Assembly (NCBI RefSeq): GCF_028291745.1
Contig: NZ_JAQGNQ010000101.1
Location: 1-64,000 of the forward strand
Direction: 5' to 3'
Source of the DNA: Ramlibacter sp.
GTDB lineage: Bacteria; Pseudomonadota; Gammaproteobacteria; Burkholderiales; Burkholderiaceae_C
DNA length: 64,000 nucleotides
The notes below the pieces were generated by a model. The model ran no database searches. It had not been told where the DNA came from and worked only from the letters and a program-made list of their open reading frames with translations. A program made the position numbers and the translations under genes. Below are positions 17,328 to 26,601 of this stretch, one piece after another (position 1 is the stretch's first letter; the number at the start of each line of letters is the position of its first letter).

Positions 17328-17681
17328 TTACCTCAAGCTCTGCCAGCGGCGGAAGTCGGTGCGGTGCTCGGCGCTCGGGGGTACGTTGACCCAGTAGTCG
17401 GTGACGATGCTCTGGCTGCCGCTCACGTCGCCGGCCGGGCCGCCGAGCACGGTGGTGGAATTGCGTTGCACCATCGCGCCGCCGGGCATCAGGCGGGCAC
17501 TGGGAATCGCGGACGCCGTCGACGGCATGACGGTCACCGAGGCAGTGGCCGGTTGCACGGCCAGGCCGGTGCCCGAGCTCACCATGCCACCGGTGCCGGT
17601 GCTGACGCCTTCGGCCAGGACGGGAAGGGAGAGGAACGCAGCGACGGCGACGACGGCAAGGCCAGCACGTTGCACTTTCAT
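17328..17681 (-). CDS. Hypothetical secreted protein (117 aa)
   Basis: Signal-peptide-like MKVQRAGLAVVAVAAFLSLPVLAEG followed by a Ser/Thr/Gly-rich low-complexity sequence. Confidence 0.65.
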   Translation of the reverse strand: MKVQRAGLAVVAVAAFLSLPVLAEGVSTGTGGMVSSGTGLAVQPATASVTVMPSTASAIPSARLMPGGAMVQRNSTTVLGGPAGDVSGSQSIVTDYWVNVPPSAEHRTDFRRWQSLR

Positions 17682-17786
17682 GTGTGAACTCCTTGGAATG
17701 ATTACCGCCCTATTCCAAGGCGCAGCCGTGGTGCCGCTCGCCAGCGCGCACCGATAGCCGATGTCGGCGGCCCACCGACACGCGCC

Positions 17787-18473
17787 CTACGGCACAGGCA
17801 GCACGGGCAGCGCGCGCACCAGCTCACCGGCGATCGGAAAGATGCGATCGCCCGCGCGCGGCTCGATCCGGTGCATGCCCGTGAAGTTGCCGAAGGCCGG
17901 CAGCACGCCGATGGCCTGGCCCGGCAGTTGGCCACTGTCGTCGCCCAGCCAGAAGCAGGGCAGCCGCAGGCGCTCGAACGCACGGCCCGTGACGCTGATG
18001 CAGGGATGCCAGTGGCCCGCCAGCACGTACGCGTCGGCCACCGGCCGCGGGTGATGGCACAGCGCGAAGGGGCCGAGCCGCAGCGGCTCGTCGACCACGG
18101 TGAAGCGCAGGGCGGCCGGCGGATCGCCCGCGCGGTCATCGTGGTTGCCGCGCACCAGGGTCAGCCCAAGATCGGGATGGCGCTCACGCCACGCGTGCAG
18201 CACGCCCTGCGTGCCGGCCGCATGCGAGCGCACCGAATGCAGGAAGTCGCCGAGGAACACGATGTGGCTTGCACCCGTATCCGCGAGCGCGCCATCCAGT
18301 TTGTCGAGCGTGCCGGCGGTGGTGCCGCGCGGTACGGGCACGCCCAGCTTGCGAAAGCTCACGGCCTTGCCGAAGTGCGCATCGGCGACCAGCAGCGTGC
18401 GCCAGGCGGAAAGGAACAGGGTGCCGCTGGGATGCAGCAGGGCATCCTGGCCGGCGAGGCGGATTCTGAGCAT
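17787..18473 (-). CDS. pdeM: PdeM-like ligase-associated DNA damage response metallophosphoesterase
   Basis: LLVADAHFGKAVSFRKLGVPVPRGTTAGTLDKLDGALADTGASHIVFLGDFLHS...TLVRGNHDDRAGDPP...LCHHPRP...LAGHWHP; calcineurin-like motifs. Confidence 0.85.
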   Translation of the reverse strand: MLRIRLAGQDALLHPSGTLFLSAWRTLLVADAHFGKAVSFRKLGVPVPRGTTAGTLDKLDGALADTGASHIVFLGDFLHSVRSHAAGTQGVLHAWRERHPDLGLTLVRGNHDDRAGDPPAALRFTVVDEPLRLGPFALCHHPRPVADAYVLAGHWHPCISVTGRAFERLRLPCFWLGDDSGQLPGQAIGVLPAFGNFTGMHRIEPRAGDRIFPIAGELVRALPVLPVP

Positions 18474-18600
18474 GGAATGAGGCAAGCGATGCCGGCTCTT
18501 GCTCGCAGGCTGGGCTTGCCGGAGGCGACCCCAGCGCTGCCGCTGGGGTGCGCTGCGCGCAGCCCAGCCTACCGCAGCGGGGCCGAACGCAAATGACAGG

Positions 18601-19239
18601 CTACAACATCCGCGCCAGCGATGCGTCCAGATGCTCCGACGGCAGCCGCTTGAACCCGGAGCGCGCAAAGCGCTGCAGCCGCCCGACGGTAAAGGCCGTC
18701 AGCACCGAGGCGCGCACGGCCGCATCCACCGTCGGCGTGGCCGCGTCGGCGCTCGCGCGCAGGCACTGCTTCAGCGAGGCCTCGACCTTGTCGAAGAACT
18801 GGTTCATGCGCTGCTGCAGGCGGTCGTTCTCGAACACCAGCGCATCGCCCACCATCACCCGCGTCATGCCCGGGTTCTTCTCGGCAAACTGGATCAGCAT
18901 CGCCACGATGCGCCCGGCCTGGCCCGCGCCGGCCGGCTCGCGTTCGGCGATCTGGTTGATCAGGGTGAACACGCTCTGCTCGATGAACTCGATCAGCCCT
19001 TCGAACATCTGCGCCTTGCTGGCGAAGTGCCGGTACAGGGCCGCCTCGCTCACCTCCAGCCGCGCGGCCAGGGCCGCGGTGGTGATGCGCTCGGCACCCG
19101 GCTGCTCCAGCATGGTGGCCAGCGCCTCCAGGATCTGCACCCGGCGCTCGCCCGGCTTGGGACGTTTGCGCACCACGGCCACCGGGGCGGACTCGCCTTC
19201 GGGGGTGGGTACGGGGGAGTCGAGCTCGGCGTGGGACAT
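18601..19239 (-). CDS. slmA: nucleoid occlusion factor SlmA (TetR family)
   Basis: RRVQILEALATMLEQPGAERITTAALAARLEVSEAALYRHFASKAQMFEGLIEFIEQSVFTLINQI. Confidence 0.92.
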   Translation of the reverse strand: MSHAELDSPVPTPEGESAPVAVVRKRPKPGERRVQILEALATMLEQPGAERITTAALAARLEVSEAALYRHFASKAQMFEGLIEFIEQSVFTLINQIAEREPAGAGQAGRIVAMLIQFAEKNPGMTRVMVGDALVFENDRLQQRMNQFFDKVEASLKQCLRASADAATPTVDAAVRASVLTAFTVGRLQRFARSGFKRLPSEHLDASLARML

Positions 19240-19338
19240 GGATTGGGGCAGGTCAGCGATTGCCGAATGATTCTCGCATACCCGACCATGGGATCCACCC
19301 AGCCCATCCGGAGGACGGCCAGCAGCCACGCGCCACCG

Positions 19339-20772
19339 TCACTCAGGGAACGGGAGTGTCACTTTCAAGCCACGCGCGGCGGCGCCGGCCTGCAATTGCA
19401 GGTGGCTGTGGTGCACCCGCGCGATTTCCTCGGCGATCGCCAGGCCGAGGCCGTTGCCTTCACCCAGCGTGCCCTGCACCCGATAGAAACGCTCCAGGAT
19501 GCGCGGGCGCTCGGCGGCCGCGACACCGGGGCCGTCGTCCTCCACTTCCAGGAAGGCCTGGCTGCCGCGGCGCCCACAGCGGATGGTCACGCAGCCGCCC
19601 TCGTGGCTGTACTTCACGGCGTTGTCGACCAGATTCGACAGCAGTTCGCGCAGCAGCCACTCGTGGCCCATCACCTGCACCGGCTCGGCATCCAGGCCGA
19701 GGTCGATGTGCCGCGCCGTGGCGGCGTCGAGGTGGCTTTCCAGCGTGTCTTCGGCCAGCGCCTTGAGGTCCACACGCAGTTGCGGCTGCGATTGCATCGC
19801 GCGGGCGTCGGCGCGGGACAGCGCGAGCAACTGGTTGGCCAGCTGCGAGGTGCGGCGGGTGGCGGAGCGCAGGCGGTAGACCTGGTCGGTGGGCAGCGCC
19901 AGCGTGTCTTGCACCGGCCGTGCGCTGGCGGCCTGGGCCCAGGCCTCCACCTGCGCCTGCAGGCCCGCGATGGGCGTGCGCAGCTGGTGCGCAGCGTCGG
20001 CGACGAAGCGGCGCTGGCTCTCGGCCTGCGCGTTCACCAGCCCGAACAGGCGATTGAGCGATTCGACCAGCGGCCGCACCTCCTCGGGCGAGGCGCCTTC
20101 GTCGATGGCGCTCAGGTCGCGCGGCGAGCGCCGCTCCACGGCCTCCTTCAGGGCGAGCAGCGGCCGCAGCGCCCGCCGCACCGCCCAGCCCACGGCGAAG
20201 GCGGCGGCGGCGATCAGCACCAGGTTGGGCAGCAGCACGCGCAGCACGATGGAACGCACCCATTGCTGGCGCGGATCCGAGCCATCGGCCACCGCGATCA
20301 CCACGTCGCCCAGCACCGTCGGCTGGCGCTGGCGCACGATGCGCCAGGTGGCGCCCTCGTGCTCCTCGCTGTGCACTTCGGGCTCGCTGTTCGGCGGTGG
20401 CAGGCCGGCCAGCCAGCTCTCGCCCAGCAGCGTCTTGCCGTCGAGATCCAGGATGGCATAGGCGGCCGAGCCGGGGCGCTCCTTCAGGAACTCCTCCACC
20501 GGCGGCGCCAGCATCAACAGCGGTTGTTCGTCGTTGCTGCCGATCACGGAGTCGGCCAGCAGGGGCAGCAATGCGAGCAGGCGCTGGTCCTGCTGCGTGG
20601 CCACGTTGTCGGCGGAGCGGAATTCCAGCCAGGCGTTGGCCACGGCCAGCAGCACCAGCGGTGCGATCAGCATGATCAGCAGGCGCCGCCGCAGCCCCGA
20701 AGTGACGCCCAGCACCTCGGACGTGCGCGGCCCCGCGCGGCGCGCGCCCGGGGGCTGGAAGTAGAGCTTCAC
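19339..20772 (-). CDS. sensor histidine kinase (TctE/QseC-like)
   Basis: RRLLIMLIAPLVLLAVANAWLEFRSADNVA...SQRRFVADAAHQLRTPIAGLQAQ...NLVDNAVKYSHEGG...ILERFYRVQGTLGEGNGLGLAI; GTG start overlaps the response regulator stop. Confidence 0.92.
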   Translation of the reverse strand: MKLYFQPPGARRAGPRTSEVLGVTSGLRRRLLIMLIAPLVLLAVANAWLEFRSADNVATQQDQRLLALLPLLADSVIGSNDEQPLLMLAPPVEEFLKERPGSAAYAILDLDGKTLLGESWLAGLPPPNSEPEVHSEEHEGATWRIVRQRQPTVLGDVVIAVADGSDPRQQWVRSIVLRVLLPNLVLIAAAAFAVGWAVRRALRPLLALKEAVERRSPRDLSAIDEGASPEEVRPLVESLNRLFGLVNAQAESQRRFVADAAHQLRTPIAGLQAQVEAWAQAASARPVQDTLALPTDQVYRLRSATRRTSQLANQLLALSRADARAMQSQPQLRVDLKALAEDTLESHLDAATARHIDLGLDAEPVQVMGHEWLLRELLSNLVDNAVKYSHEGGCVTIRCGRRGSQAFLEVEDDGPGVAAAERPRILERFYRVQGTLGEGNGLGLAIAEEIARVHHSHLQLQAGAAARGLKVTLPFPE

Positions 20773-21470
20773 TCGCTCTCGGCCGGGCGCAGCTCCAGCC
20801 GGTAGCCAAAGCCGCGGATCGAGCGCAGTGCCACGCCATAGGGCTCGAGCTTGCCGCGCAGGCGCGAGATGTAGACCTCCACCGCGTTCGGCGTGATCTC
20901 CTTGTCCCACCCCGTCAGCGCCTGCAGCAGCTTGTCCTTGCTGGCCGGCTTGGGGGCGTTGATCAGGAGGTACTCCATCACCGTCCATTCGCGCGGGCCC
21001 AGCTCGATGGCCACCGACTGGCCATTGCGCTGCGCGGTGGCGCGCCGGTTGGCGGTATCGAGCTCGATCGGCCCGAACGAGAGCACCGCCGAAGTCGCCG
21101 CCTGCGATCGGCGCAGCAGCGCGCGCAGGCGCGCCAGCAACTCGGGCAGCTCGAAGGGCTTGATCATGTAGTCGTCCGCGCCCAGGTCCAGCCCCTGCAC
21201 GCGATCGTGCAAGGCGTCGCGCGCGGTGAGGATCAGCACGGGCGTGTTCTGGCTGGCCATCTCCGGGCGGCGCAGGCGGCGCGTGAGCTCCAGGCCGTCC
21301 ATGTTGGGCAGGCCGATGTCGATGATGGCGGCATCGAACAGCTCGCTGCGCAGCACCTCCTCGGCCCGCTCGCCGCTACCCACCCAGTCGACCGCATAAC
21401 CGGCGTTGGCCAGCCCCAGCTTGATGCCGCTGGCCACCATCACGTCGTCTTCGACCAGGAGGAGTCGCAT
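20769..21470 (-). CDS. OmpR-family response regulator (TctD/QseB-like)
   Basis: MRLLLVEDDVMVASGIKLGLANAGYAVDWVGSGERAEEVLRSELFDAAIIDIGLPNMDGLELTRRLR... Confidence 0.94.
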   Translation of the reverse strand: MRLLLVEDDVMVASGIKLGLANAGYAVDWVGSGERAEEVLRSELFDAAIIDIGLPNMDGLELTRRLRRPEMASQNTPVLILTARDALHDRVQGLDLGADDYMIKPFELPELLARLRALLRRSQAATSAVLSFGPIELDTANRRATAQRNGQSVAIELGPREWTVMEYLLINAPKPASKDKLLQALTGWDKEITPNAVEVYISRLRGKLEPYGVALRSIRGFGYRLELRPAESE

Positions 21471-21473
21471 GCT

Positions 21474-22364
21474 CTATTCGGCCCGGATCATGGTGCCGTA
21501 GGCCTGATCCGTGAGGATCTCGAGCAGCAGCGCGTGCGGCACGCGGCCGTCGATGATGTGCACCGCATTCACCCCCGCCTTGGCCGCATGGAGCGCGCCG
21601 CTGATCTTGGGCAGCATGCCGCCGGAAATCGTGCCGTCGGCGAACAGCGCGTCGATCTCCTTGGCGGAGAGCTCGACCAGCAGCTTGCCGGACTTGTCCA
21701 GGACGCCCGGCGTGTTGGTCAGGAGCACCAGCTTCTCGGCGCGCAGCACCTCGGCCAGCTTGCTCGCCACCACGTCGGCGTTGATGTTGTAGCTCTCGTT
21801 CTCGTCGCCGAAGCCGATCGGGCTGACCACGGGGATGAAGTCGTCTTCCAGCAGCGCGGTCAGCACGCCGGGGTTGATCTCCACGATGTCGCCGACCTGA
21901 CCGACGTCGTGTTCCTTGGACGGGTCCTTCTGGTCGACCATCTTCAGCTTGCGGGCGCGGATCATGCCGCCGTCGCGGCCGGTGAGGCCGACCGCCTGGC
22001 CACCCGCCTTGTGGATGAAGCCGACGATGTCCTGCTGCACCTCGCCGGCCAGCACCCATTCGACCACTTCCATGGTCTCGGCATCGGTCACGCGCATGCC
22101 CTGGACGAACTCGCCCTTCTTGCCCAGGCGATTCAGGGCCTGCTCGATCTGCGGCCCGCCGCCGTGGACCACCACGGGGTTGATGCCCACCAGCTTGAGC
22201 AGCACGACGTCCTCGGCGAAGTCGGCCTGCAGCTCGGGGTCGGTCATCGCATTGCCCCCGTACTTGATCACCATGGTCTTGCCATGAAAGTTGCGGATAT
22301 ACGGCAGCGCCTGGGCGAGGATCTCGGCCTTGTCGCGGGGGGCGATATGGGTGACGTCGTTCAT
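21474..22364 (-). CDS. argB: acetylglutamate kinase
   Basis: [69 protein letters not shown]. Confidence 0.96.
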   Translation of the reverse strand: MNDVTHIAPRDKAEILAQALPYIRNFHGKTMVIKYGGNAMTDPELQADFAEDVVLLKLVGINPVVVHGGGPQIEQALNRLGKKGEFVQGMRVTDAETMEVVEWVLAGEVQQDIVGFIHKAGGQAVGLTGRDGGMIRARKLKMVDQKDPSKEHDVGQVGDIVEINPGVLTALLEDDFIPVVSPIGFGDENESYNINADVVASKLAEVLRAEKLVLLTNTPGVLDKSGKLLVELSAKEIDALFADGTISGGMLPKISGALHAAKAGVNAVHIIDGRVPHALLLEILTDQAYGTMIRAE

Positions 22365-22416
22365 GGGCGGGGGGGTGGAGGCCTGCAAATTGTGCCGCAA
22401 GCCGGGCCCCGGCACC

Positions 22417-23529
22417 TCAGCGGCGCGGGATCCAGCGCTGCATGCGGAAACGCACGATGCTGTGATAGGCCCACAGATAGGTCACCACGAACAGCAGCGT
22501 GAAGGCGATCAGCGCTGGCGTGCTGGCCCAGAACAGGCAGGCCGGGGCCGCGGACAACAGCGTGAAAGCCCACAGGTAAGGCGAGGTGCGGTTGTTGCGC
22601 ATCAGCATGCGCCGGGCCGCGTCGTCGTGGAACACCTGGCGCACGATGCGCCGGAAGATCAGGTGGTGGAAGTGCAAGCCGTCGGCCAGCCCCGGCGACT
22701 GGCCGCGGGTGGACTTGCGCCAGATCGAGAACAGCGTCTCCCAGATCGGATAGGCCAGCAGCAGCACCGGGAACCAGGGCGAGACCTCCGGGTGGCGCTG
22801 CACCAGCTGCAGGGTGGTGATGGAGATCACCACGCCCCACAGGTAGGCGCCACCGTCGCCGGCGAAGATCAATCCGCGCGGGTAGTTCCACATCAGGAAG
22901 CCGGCGGTCGCCCCGCCCAGGACCACGACGATGCCAGCGAGCTCGCGATCGCCCACCGCCAGCGCCACGTAGGCAATCGCCATGCAGCAGATCAGGGAGA
23001 CGAGCCCGGCGATGCCGTTGTAGCCATCGATGATGTTGATGGCGTGCGGCAGGCCCGACACGGCGATCACCGCCAGCAGGACGCCCGGCCAGGGCGTCAT
23101 GGTCCAGAGCGAGTCGATGCCCGGCAGGTCCAGCCGCGGCAGCGTCAGCCCGAACACGATCACGGCCAGCAAGGCCGCCAGGGTGGTCGAAACCAGCCGC
23201 CAGCGCGCCTTGAGCTGGTGGGTCATGTCCTCGACGACGCCCGACACCACGCCCAGCAGCGCGATCACGCACCAGGTCAACGCCGCGTCGAGCCGGAACA
23301 CGATGCTGTTGGGAATGTGCAGATACGGCTCGGACACGGACATCCACAGCCAGCCCACGATGCACGACAGCAGCATGGCGGCGCCACCCAGCCGCGACAC
23401 GTGGCCGACGTGGAACTGTTGCGGCGCGGCCAGCGCCAGGTAGCGGCGGGACGCCTCCTGGCCGGCGCGCAGCAGCACGCCGCAGCCCAGCAGCGAGACA
23501 AAACCGGCCAACATCAGCAGGATCAGCAT
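22417..23529 (-). CDS. glycosyltransferase family 4 / WecA-like polyprenyl-P GlcNAc-1-P transferase
   Basis: [20 protein letters not shown]...[20 protein letters not shown]...[14 protein letters not shown]; MraY/WecA motifs. Confidence 0.88.
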   Translation of the reverse strand: MLILLMLAGFVSLLGCGVLLRAGQEASRRYLALAAPQQFHVGHVSRLGGAAMLLSCIVGWLWMSVSEPYLHIPNSIVFRLDAALTWCVIALLGVVSGVVEDMTHQLKARWRLVSTTLAALLAVIVFGLTLPRLDLPGIDSLWTMTPWPGVLLAVIAVSGLPHAINIIDGYNGIAGLVSLICCMAIAYVALAVGDRELAGIVVVLGGATAGFLMWNYPRGLIFAGDGGAYLWGVVISITTLQLVQRHPEVSPWFPVLLLAYPIWETLFSIWRKSTRGQSPGLADGLHFHHLIFRRIVRQVFHDDAARRMLMRNNRTSPYLWAFTLLSAAPACLFWASTPALIAFTLLFVVTYLWAYHSIVRFRMQRWIPRR

Positions 23530-23590
23530 GCAGTCATCGTGGTCGGAAGGGAACGCGGCATTGTGGCATCACTGCCGGGCACGGCACTCA

Positions 23591-24550
23591 TCACATCCGC
23601 CGAAGCAGGCACGCAAGCCACAGCATCAGCTGCTCGCCGGGCTTTTGCCGGAACACGCCGCTGCGCCGCAGCCACACCGCCCGCTGCCAGGGCAGCAGCG
23701 CCTCGCGCGCGCGGGCAAAGGCCTGCAGCACCTCGCGGCTGTCGGCGGTGAGGGCGGCCGCGCGGTCGGCCATCGCTTTCACATGCAGCCAGTTCCATTC
23801 GCGGTAATCGCCGCGCAACAGGCGCCGCAGTCGCAGCATGCGGGCGCGCCAGCCGAGGTTGCTGCCCACCGCGTTGTTGCCATGCTGGCGATAGCGCACG
23901 AAAGCTTGCCGGTCGTAGTGCACGAAGCCGCCGGCGCCGCTCACCAGCTGGTAAGTCCACCAGTCGTGCGAGACCACCTCGGGCAGCGGGCCGTCGGTCA
24001 GCAACCTCGCAGTCGCGCGATTCAGGACCATCGTGTTGCCGCCCATGATGCTCTGGGCCATGGCGTTGCGAAAGGTGGGCGGCCGCTCGAACAGGGGCGA
24101 GAGGCCGGCCTCGCGATCCTCCTCGTCGACGGCGACGGTCCGGCCGCCATAGAGAGCCGGGCGGGCATCGTGCTCGTAGGGGGCGAGCACGGCCACGGCG
24201 GCCTGCAGCTTGCCCGGCAGCCAGACGTCGTCCTGGTCGCAGAAGGCGAACCAGGCCGCATCCGGGCAGCGCTGCACCGCATCGGCCAGCAGCACCAGGA
24301 AATTGCGCGCGGCGGAGCGCCGCGGCGGCGCCTGCAGCCAGTGCACTTGCGCGATCGCACCGGTGGCTTCGGCGGCCAGCGCGCGCAGGATCTCCAGCGT
24401 GCGATCGGTCGAGCCGTCATCGCCGACGTGCAGCACCACGCGCACGCCTTGCTGCGCGGCGATGCTGTGCCACTGCCGGGAAAGGAAGCGCTCGCCGTTG
24501 TAGGTGGCGAGCAGGACATGGACGATCGGAAGGCGCACCAGTTCAGGCAT
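23591..24550 (-). CDS. glycosyltransferase family 2 (rhamnosyltransferase-like)
   Basis: VHVLLATYNGERFLSRQWHSIAAQQGVRVVLHVGDDGSTDRTLEIL...FAFCDQDDVWLPGKL. Confidence 0.9.
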   Translation of the reverse strand: MPELVRLPIVHVLLATYNGERFLSRQWHSIAAQQGVRVVLHVGDDGSTDRTLEILRALAAEATGAIAQVHWLQAPPRRSAARNFLVLLADAVQRCPDAAWFAFCDQDDVWLPGKLQAAVAVLAPYEHDARPALYGGRTVAVDEEDREAGLSPLFERPPTFRNAMAQSIMGGNTMVLNRATARLLTDGPLPEVVSHDWWTYQLVSGAGGFVHYDRQAFVRYRQHGNNAVGSNLGWRARMLRLRRLLRGDYREWNWLHVKAMADRAAALTADSREVLQAFARAREALLPWQRAVWLRRSGVFRQKPGEQLMLWLACLLRRM

Positions 24551-24553
24551 TTC

Positions 24554-25294
24554 TCACAGTTTCAGGCGCACGAACGCGCTTTCGGGGATCCAGCGGATCA
24601 CGGTCATGATCCAGCGCCAGATGCCCGGGGTATAGACGACGCTCTGCCGGCGCGCGATGGCGCGCACGATCGCGCGCGCCACGTCGCGCGGATCGGCCAG
24701 CCGACCCGGGCGCGCCAGCTGCCGCGCCATCGGGGTGTCCGTCGGGCCGGGCTTGAGCAGCACCACGGCCACGCCGGCCGCATGCAGCCGGTTGCGCAGC
24801 CCCTGGCAATAGCGTTCGACGAAGCCCTTGCTGGCGCCGTACACGTAGTTGGACTGGCGCCCGCGATCGCCCGCCACCGAGCCGATCACCGCGATCGTGC
24901 CGCGCTGGCGCGCCTCGAACAGGGCCGCCGCCGCCTCGCACAGCTGCGCCACCGACAGCGCATTGATCTCGATAGCCGCGCGCAGCACCGCGGGATCGCG
25001 CTGCGCCGCCGCCTGGTCCGGCAGCCAGCCGTGCGCCACCAGCAGCAGGTCGAAGCCACCGGCGCGCGCGTCCTCGTCGGCGATGGTCTGGCGCGCGGCG
25101 AGGTCGTCGGCGAGGTCCAGCACCACGGTGCGCACCCGCTCGGGCGCATCCGCCAGCACGCGCAGGTCGGCGGCCACCGGTTCGAGTCGGTCGGCGCTGC
25201 GGCCGCACAGCACCAGGGCATGGCCATCGCGTGCCCACAGGCGGGCACATTCGTGGGCGATGCGCGAGCTCGCGCCGTAGATCAGGATCTTCAT
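24554..25294 (-). CDS. SDR family protein, DprE2-like
   Basis: MKILIYGASSRIAHECARLWARDGHALVLCGRSADRLEPVAADLR...VIGSVAGDRGRQSNYVYGASKGFVERYCQGLRNRL. Confidence 0.85.
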   Translation of the reverse strand: MKILIYGASSRIAHECARLWARDGHALVLCGRSADRLEPVAADLRVLADAPERVRTVVLDLADDLAARQTIADEDARAGGFDLLLVAHGWLPDQAAAQRDPAVLRAAIEINALSVAQLCEAAAALFEARQRGTIAVIGSVAGDRGRQSNYVYGASKGFVERYCQGLRNRLHAAGVAVVLLKPGPTDTPMARQLARPGRLADPRDVARAIVRAIARRQSVVYTPGIWRWIMTVIRWIPESAFVRLKL

Positions 25295-26601
25295 GCAGCT
25301 TCCATGCGGCGGGCAAAGCCCGAGGACACCCCGGCGTCGCGCCAGCGCTGGAACTCGCCCCAGCGCGGATAGGCCGAGCGAAACAACGCTGGCGAGCCGA
25401 CCGCATCCTTGGCCGGATAGAGCGCGCCGCCGGCTGCCGCCACGCAGGCATCGAGTTGCGTGAACAGCGAGCGCACGCGTGGCGTGTCGGGGAAATCGAG
25501 GGCCAGCGTCAGGCCGGCGCGGGCGAAGGACAGCAGGCCGCGGGGCGGGCGCGCGCCAAAGGTCTTGAGCACCGCGAGGAAGGAGCCGGAGCCCGCCGCG
25601 CGCAGCAGCCGCAGCAGCTCGCGCACGCCCGTCTCGGCGGACTGCGGCGGCAGCACGCACTGGTACTGCAACAGCCCGCGCGGCCCGTAGATGCGGTTCC
25701 AGTTGGCGAGCCGGTCGAGCGGCCAGAAGTAGTCCCACACGGACTGCAGCAGCTCGGCACGGTCCGGCGCCCGGTGGAAGTAGGCGCTGTTGAAGGCGCG
25801 CAGGCTGAGCGGATTGACCAGCGAGAACGGCGGTGTCAGTGGCACGCCCGCGCGACGCGGCGGCGGCGGGAAGCGCGGCGCCGCGTCGGGTGCCGCATCG
25901 GCGTGGTCGCCCGCCAGCAGCACGCCACGCAAGGCATCGGCACCGGAAAGGCAATCGATCCAGGCGACGGCGTATTCGTGCTTCGCTTCCGCCTGCGCGT
26001 TGAGCGCGAAGAAGGCATCGAGGCCGCGAAAGCGCTGCACGGCCACGCGCATCCAGCCGCTCGCCACCGGGCGCAGTTGCAGCCGCACGCGCGTGATCAA
26101 TCCGGTGAGGCCGAGGCCGCCGACGGTCGCCTCGAACCACTGCGGGTTCTCGTCGGGGGAACATTCGAGCGCGCTGCCATCGCTGCGCTTGAGCGTGAGT
26201 CCCAGCACGTGATCGCCGAAGCTTCCCATGGCGTGATGGTTCTTGCCATGCACGTCGTTGGCAACCGCGCCACCGACAGTCACCTGCAGCGTCCCGGGAA
26301 CGACGGCCGGAAACCAGCCGCGCGGCAGCAGGTCTTCGACGAGGCGCGCGAGCGGCAGGCCGGCCTCGCATTCGAGCACGCCGGTGGCGGCGTCGAAAGC
26401 AAGGTAGCGATCCAGCCAGCGCGTGCACACCAGCGTATGGCCCGCGTTCAGGGCGACGTCGCCATAGCTGCGCCCGAGGCCATGCGCGAGCCAGCTGTCG
26501 TCCGCCGGCAAGCGCACTTCGGCCAGCGAAGCGGGCTGCAGCACGCGATGCGCAAAGGGACCCGGCAAGCCCCAGGAACGCACCGGCGTGTGCGCGGTCA
26601 C
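25291..26601 (-). CDS. FAD-binding oxidoreductase, DprE1-like (decaprenylphosphoryl-ribose oxidase family)
   Basis: HGLGRSYGDVALNAGHTLV...VVPGTLQVTVGGAVANDVHGKNHHAMGSFGDHVLGLTLKRSDG...YQCVLPPQSA...SFLAVLKTFG. Confidence 0.9.
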   Translation of the reverse strand: MTAHTPVRSWGLPGPFAHRVLQPASLAEVRLPADDSWLAHGLGRSYGDVALNAGHTLVCTRWLDRYLAFDAATGVLECEAGLPLARLVEDLLPRGWFPAVVPGTLQVTVGGAVANDVHGKNHHAMGSFGDHVLGLTLKRSDGSALECSPDENPQWFEATVGGLGLTGLITRVRLQLRPVASGWMRVAVQRFRGLDAFFALNAQAEAKHEYAVAWIDCLSGADALRGVLLAGDHADAAPDAAPRFPPPPRRAGVPLTPPFSLVNPLSLRAFNSAYFHRAPDRAELLQSVWDYFWPLDRLANWNRIYGPRGLLQYQCVLPPQSAETGVRELLRLLRAAGSGSFLAVLKTFGARPPRGLLSFARAGLTLALDFPDTPRVRSLFTQLDACVAAAGGALYPAKDAVGSPALFRSAYPRWGEFQRWRDAGVSSGFARRMEAA

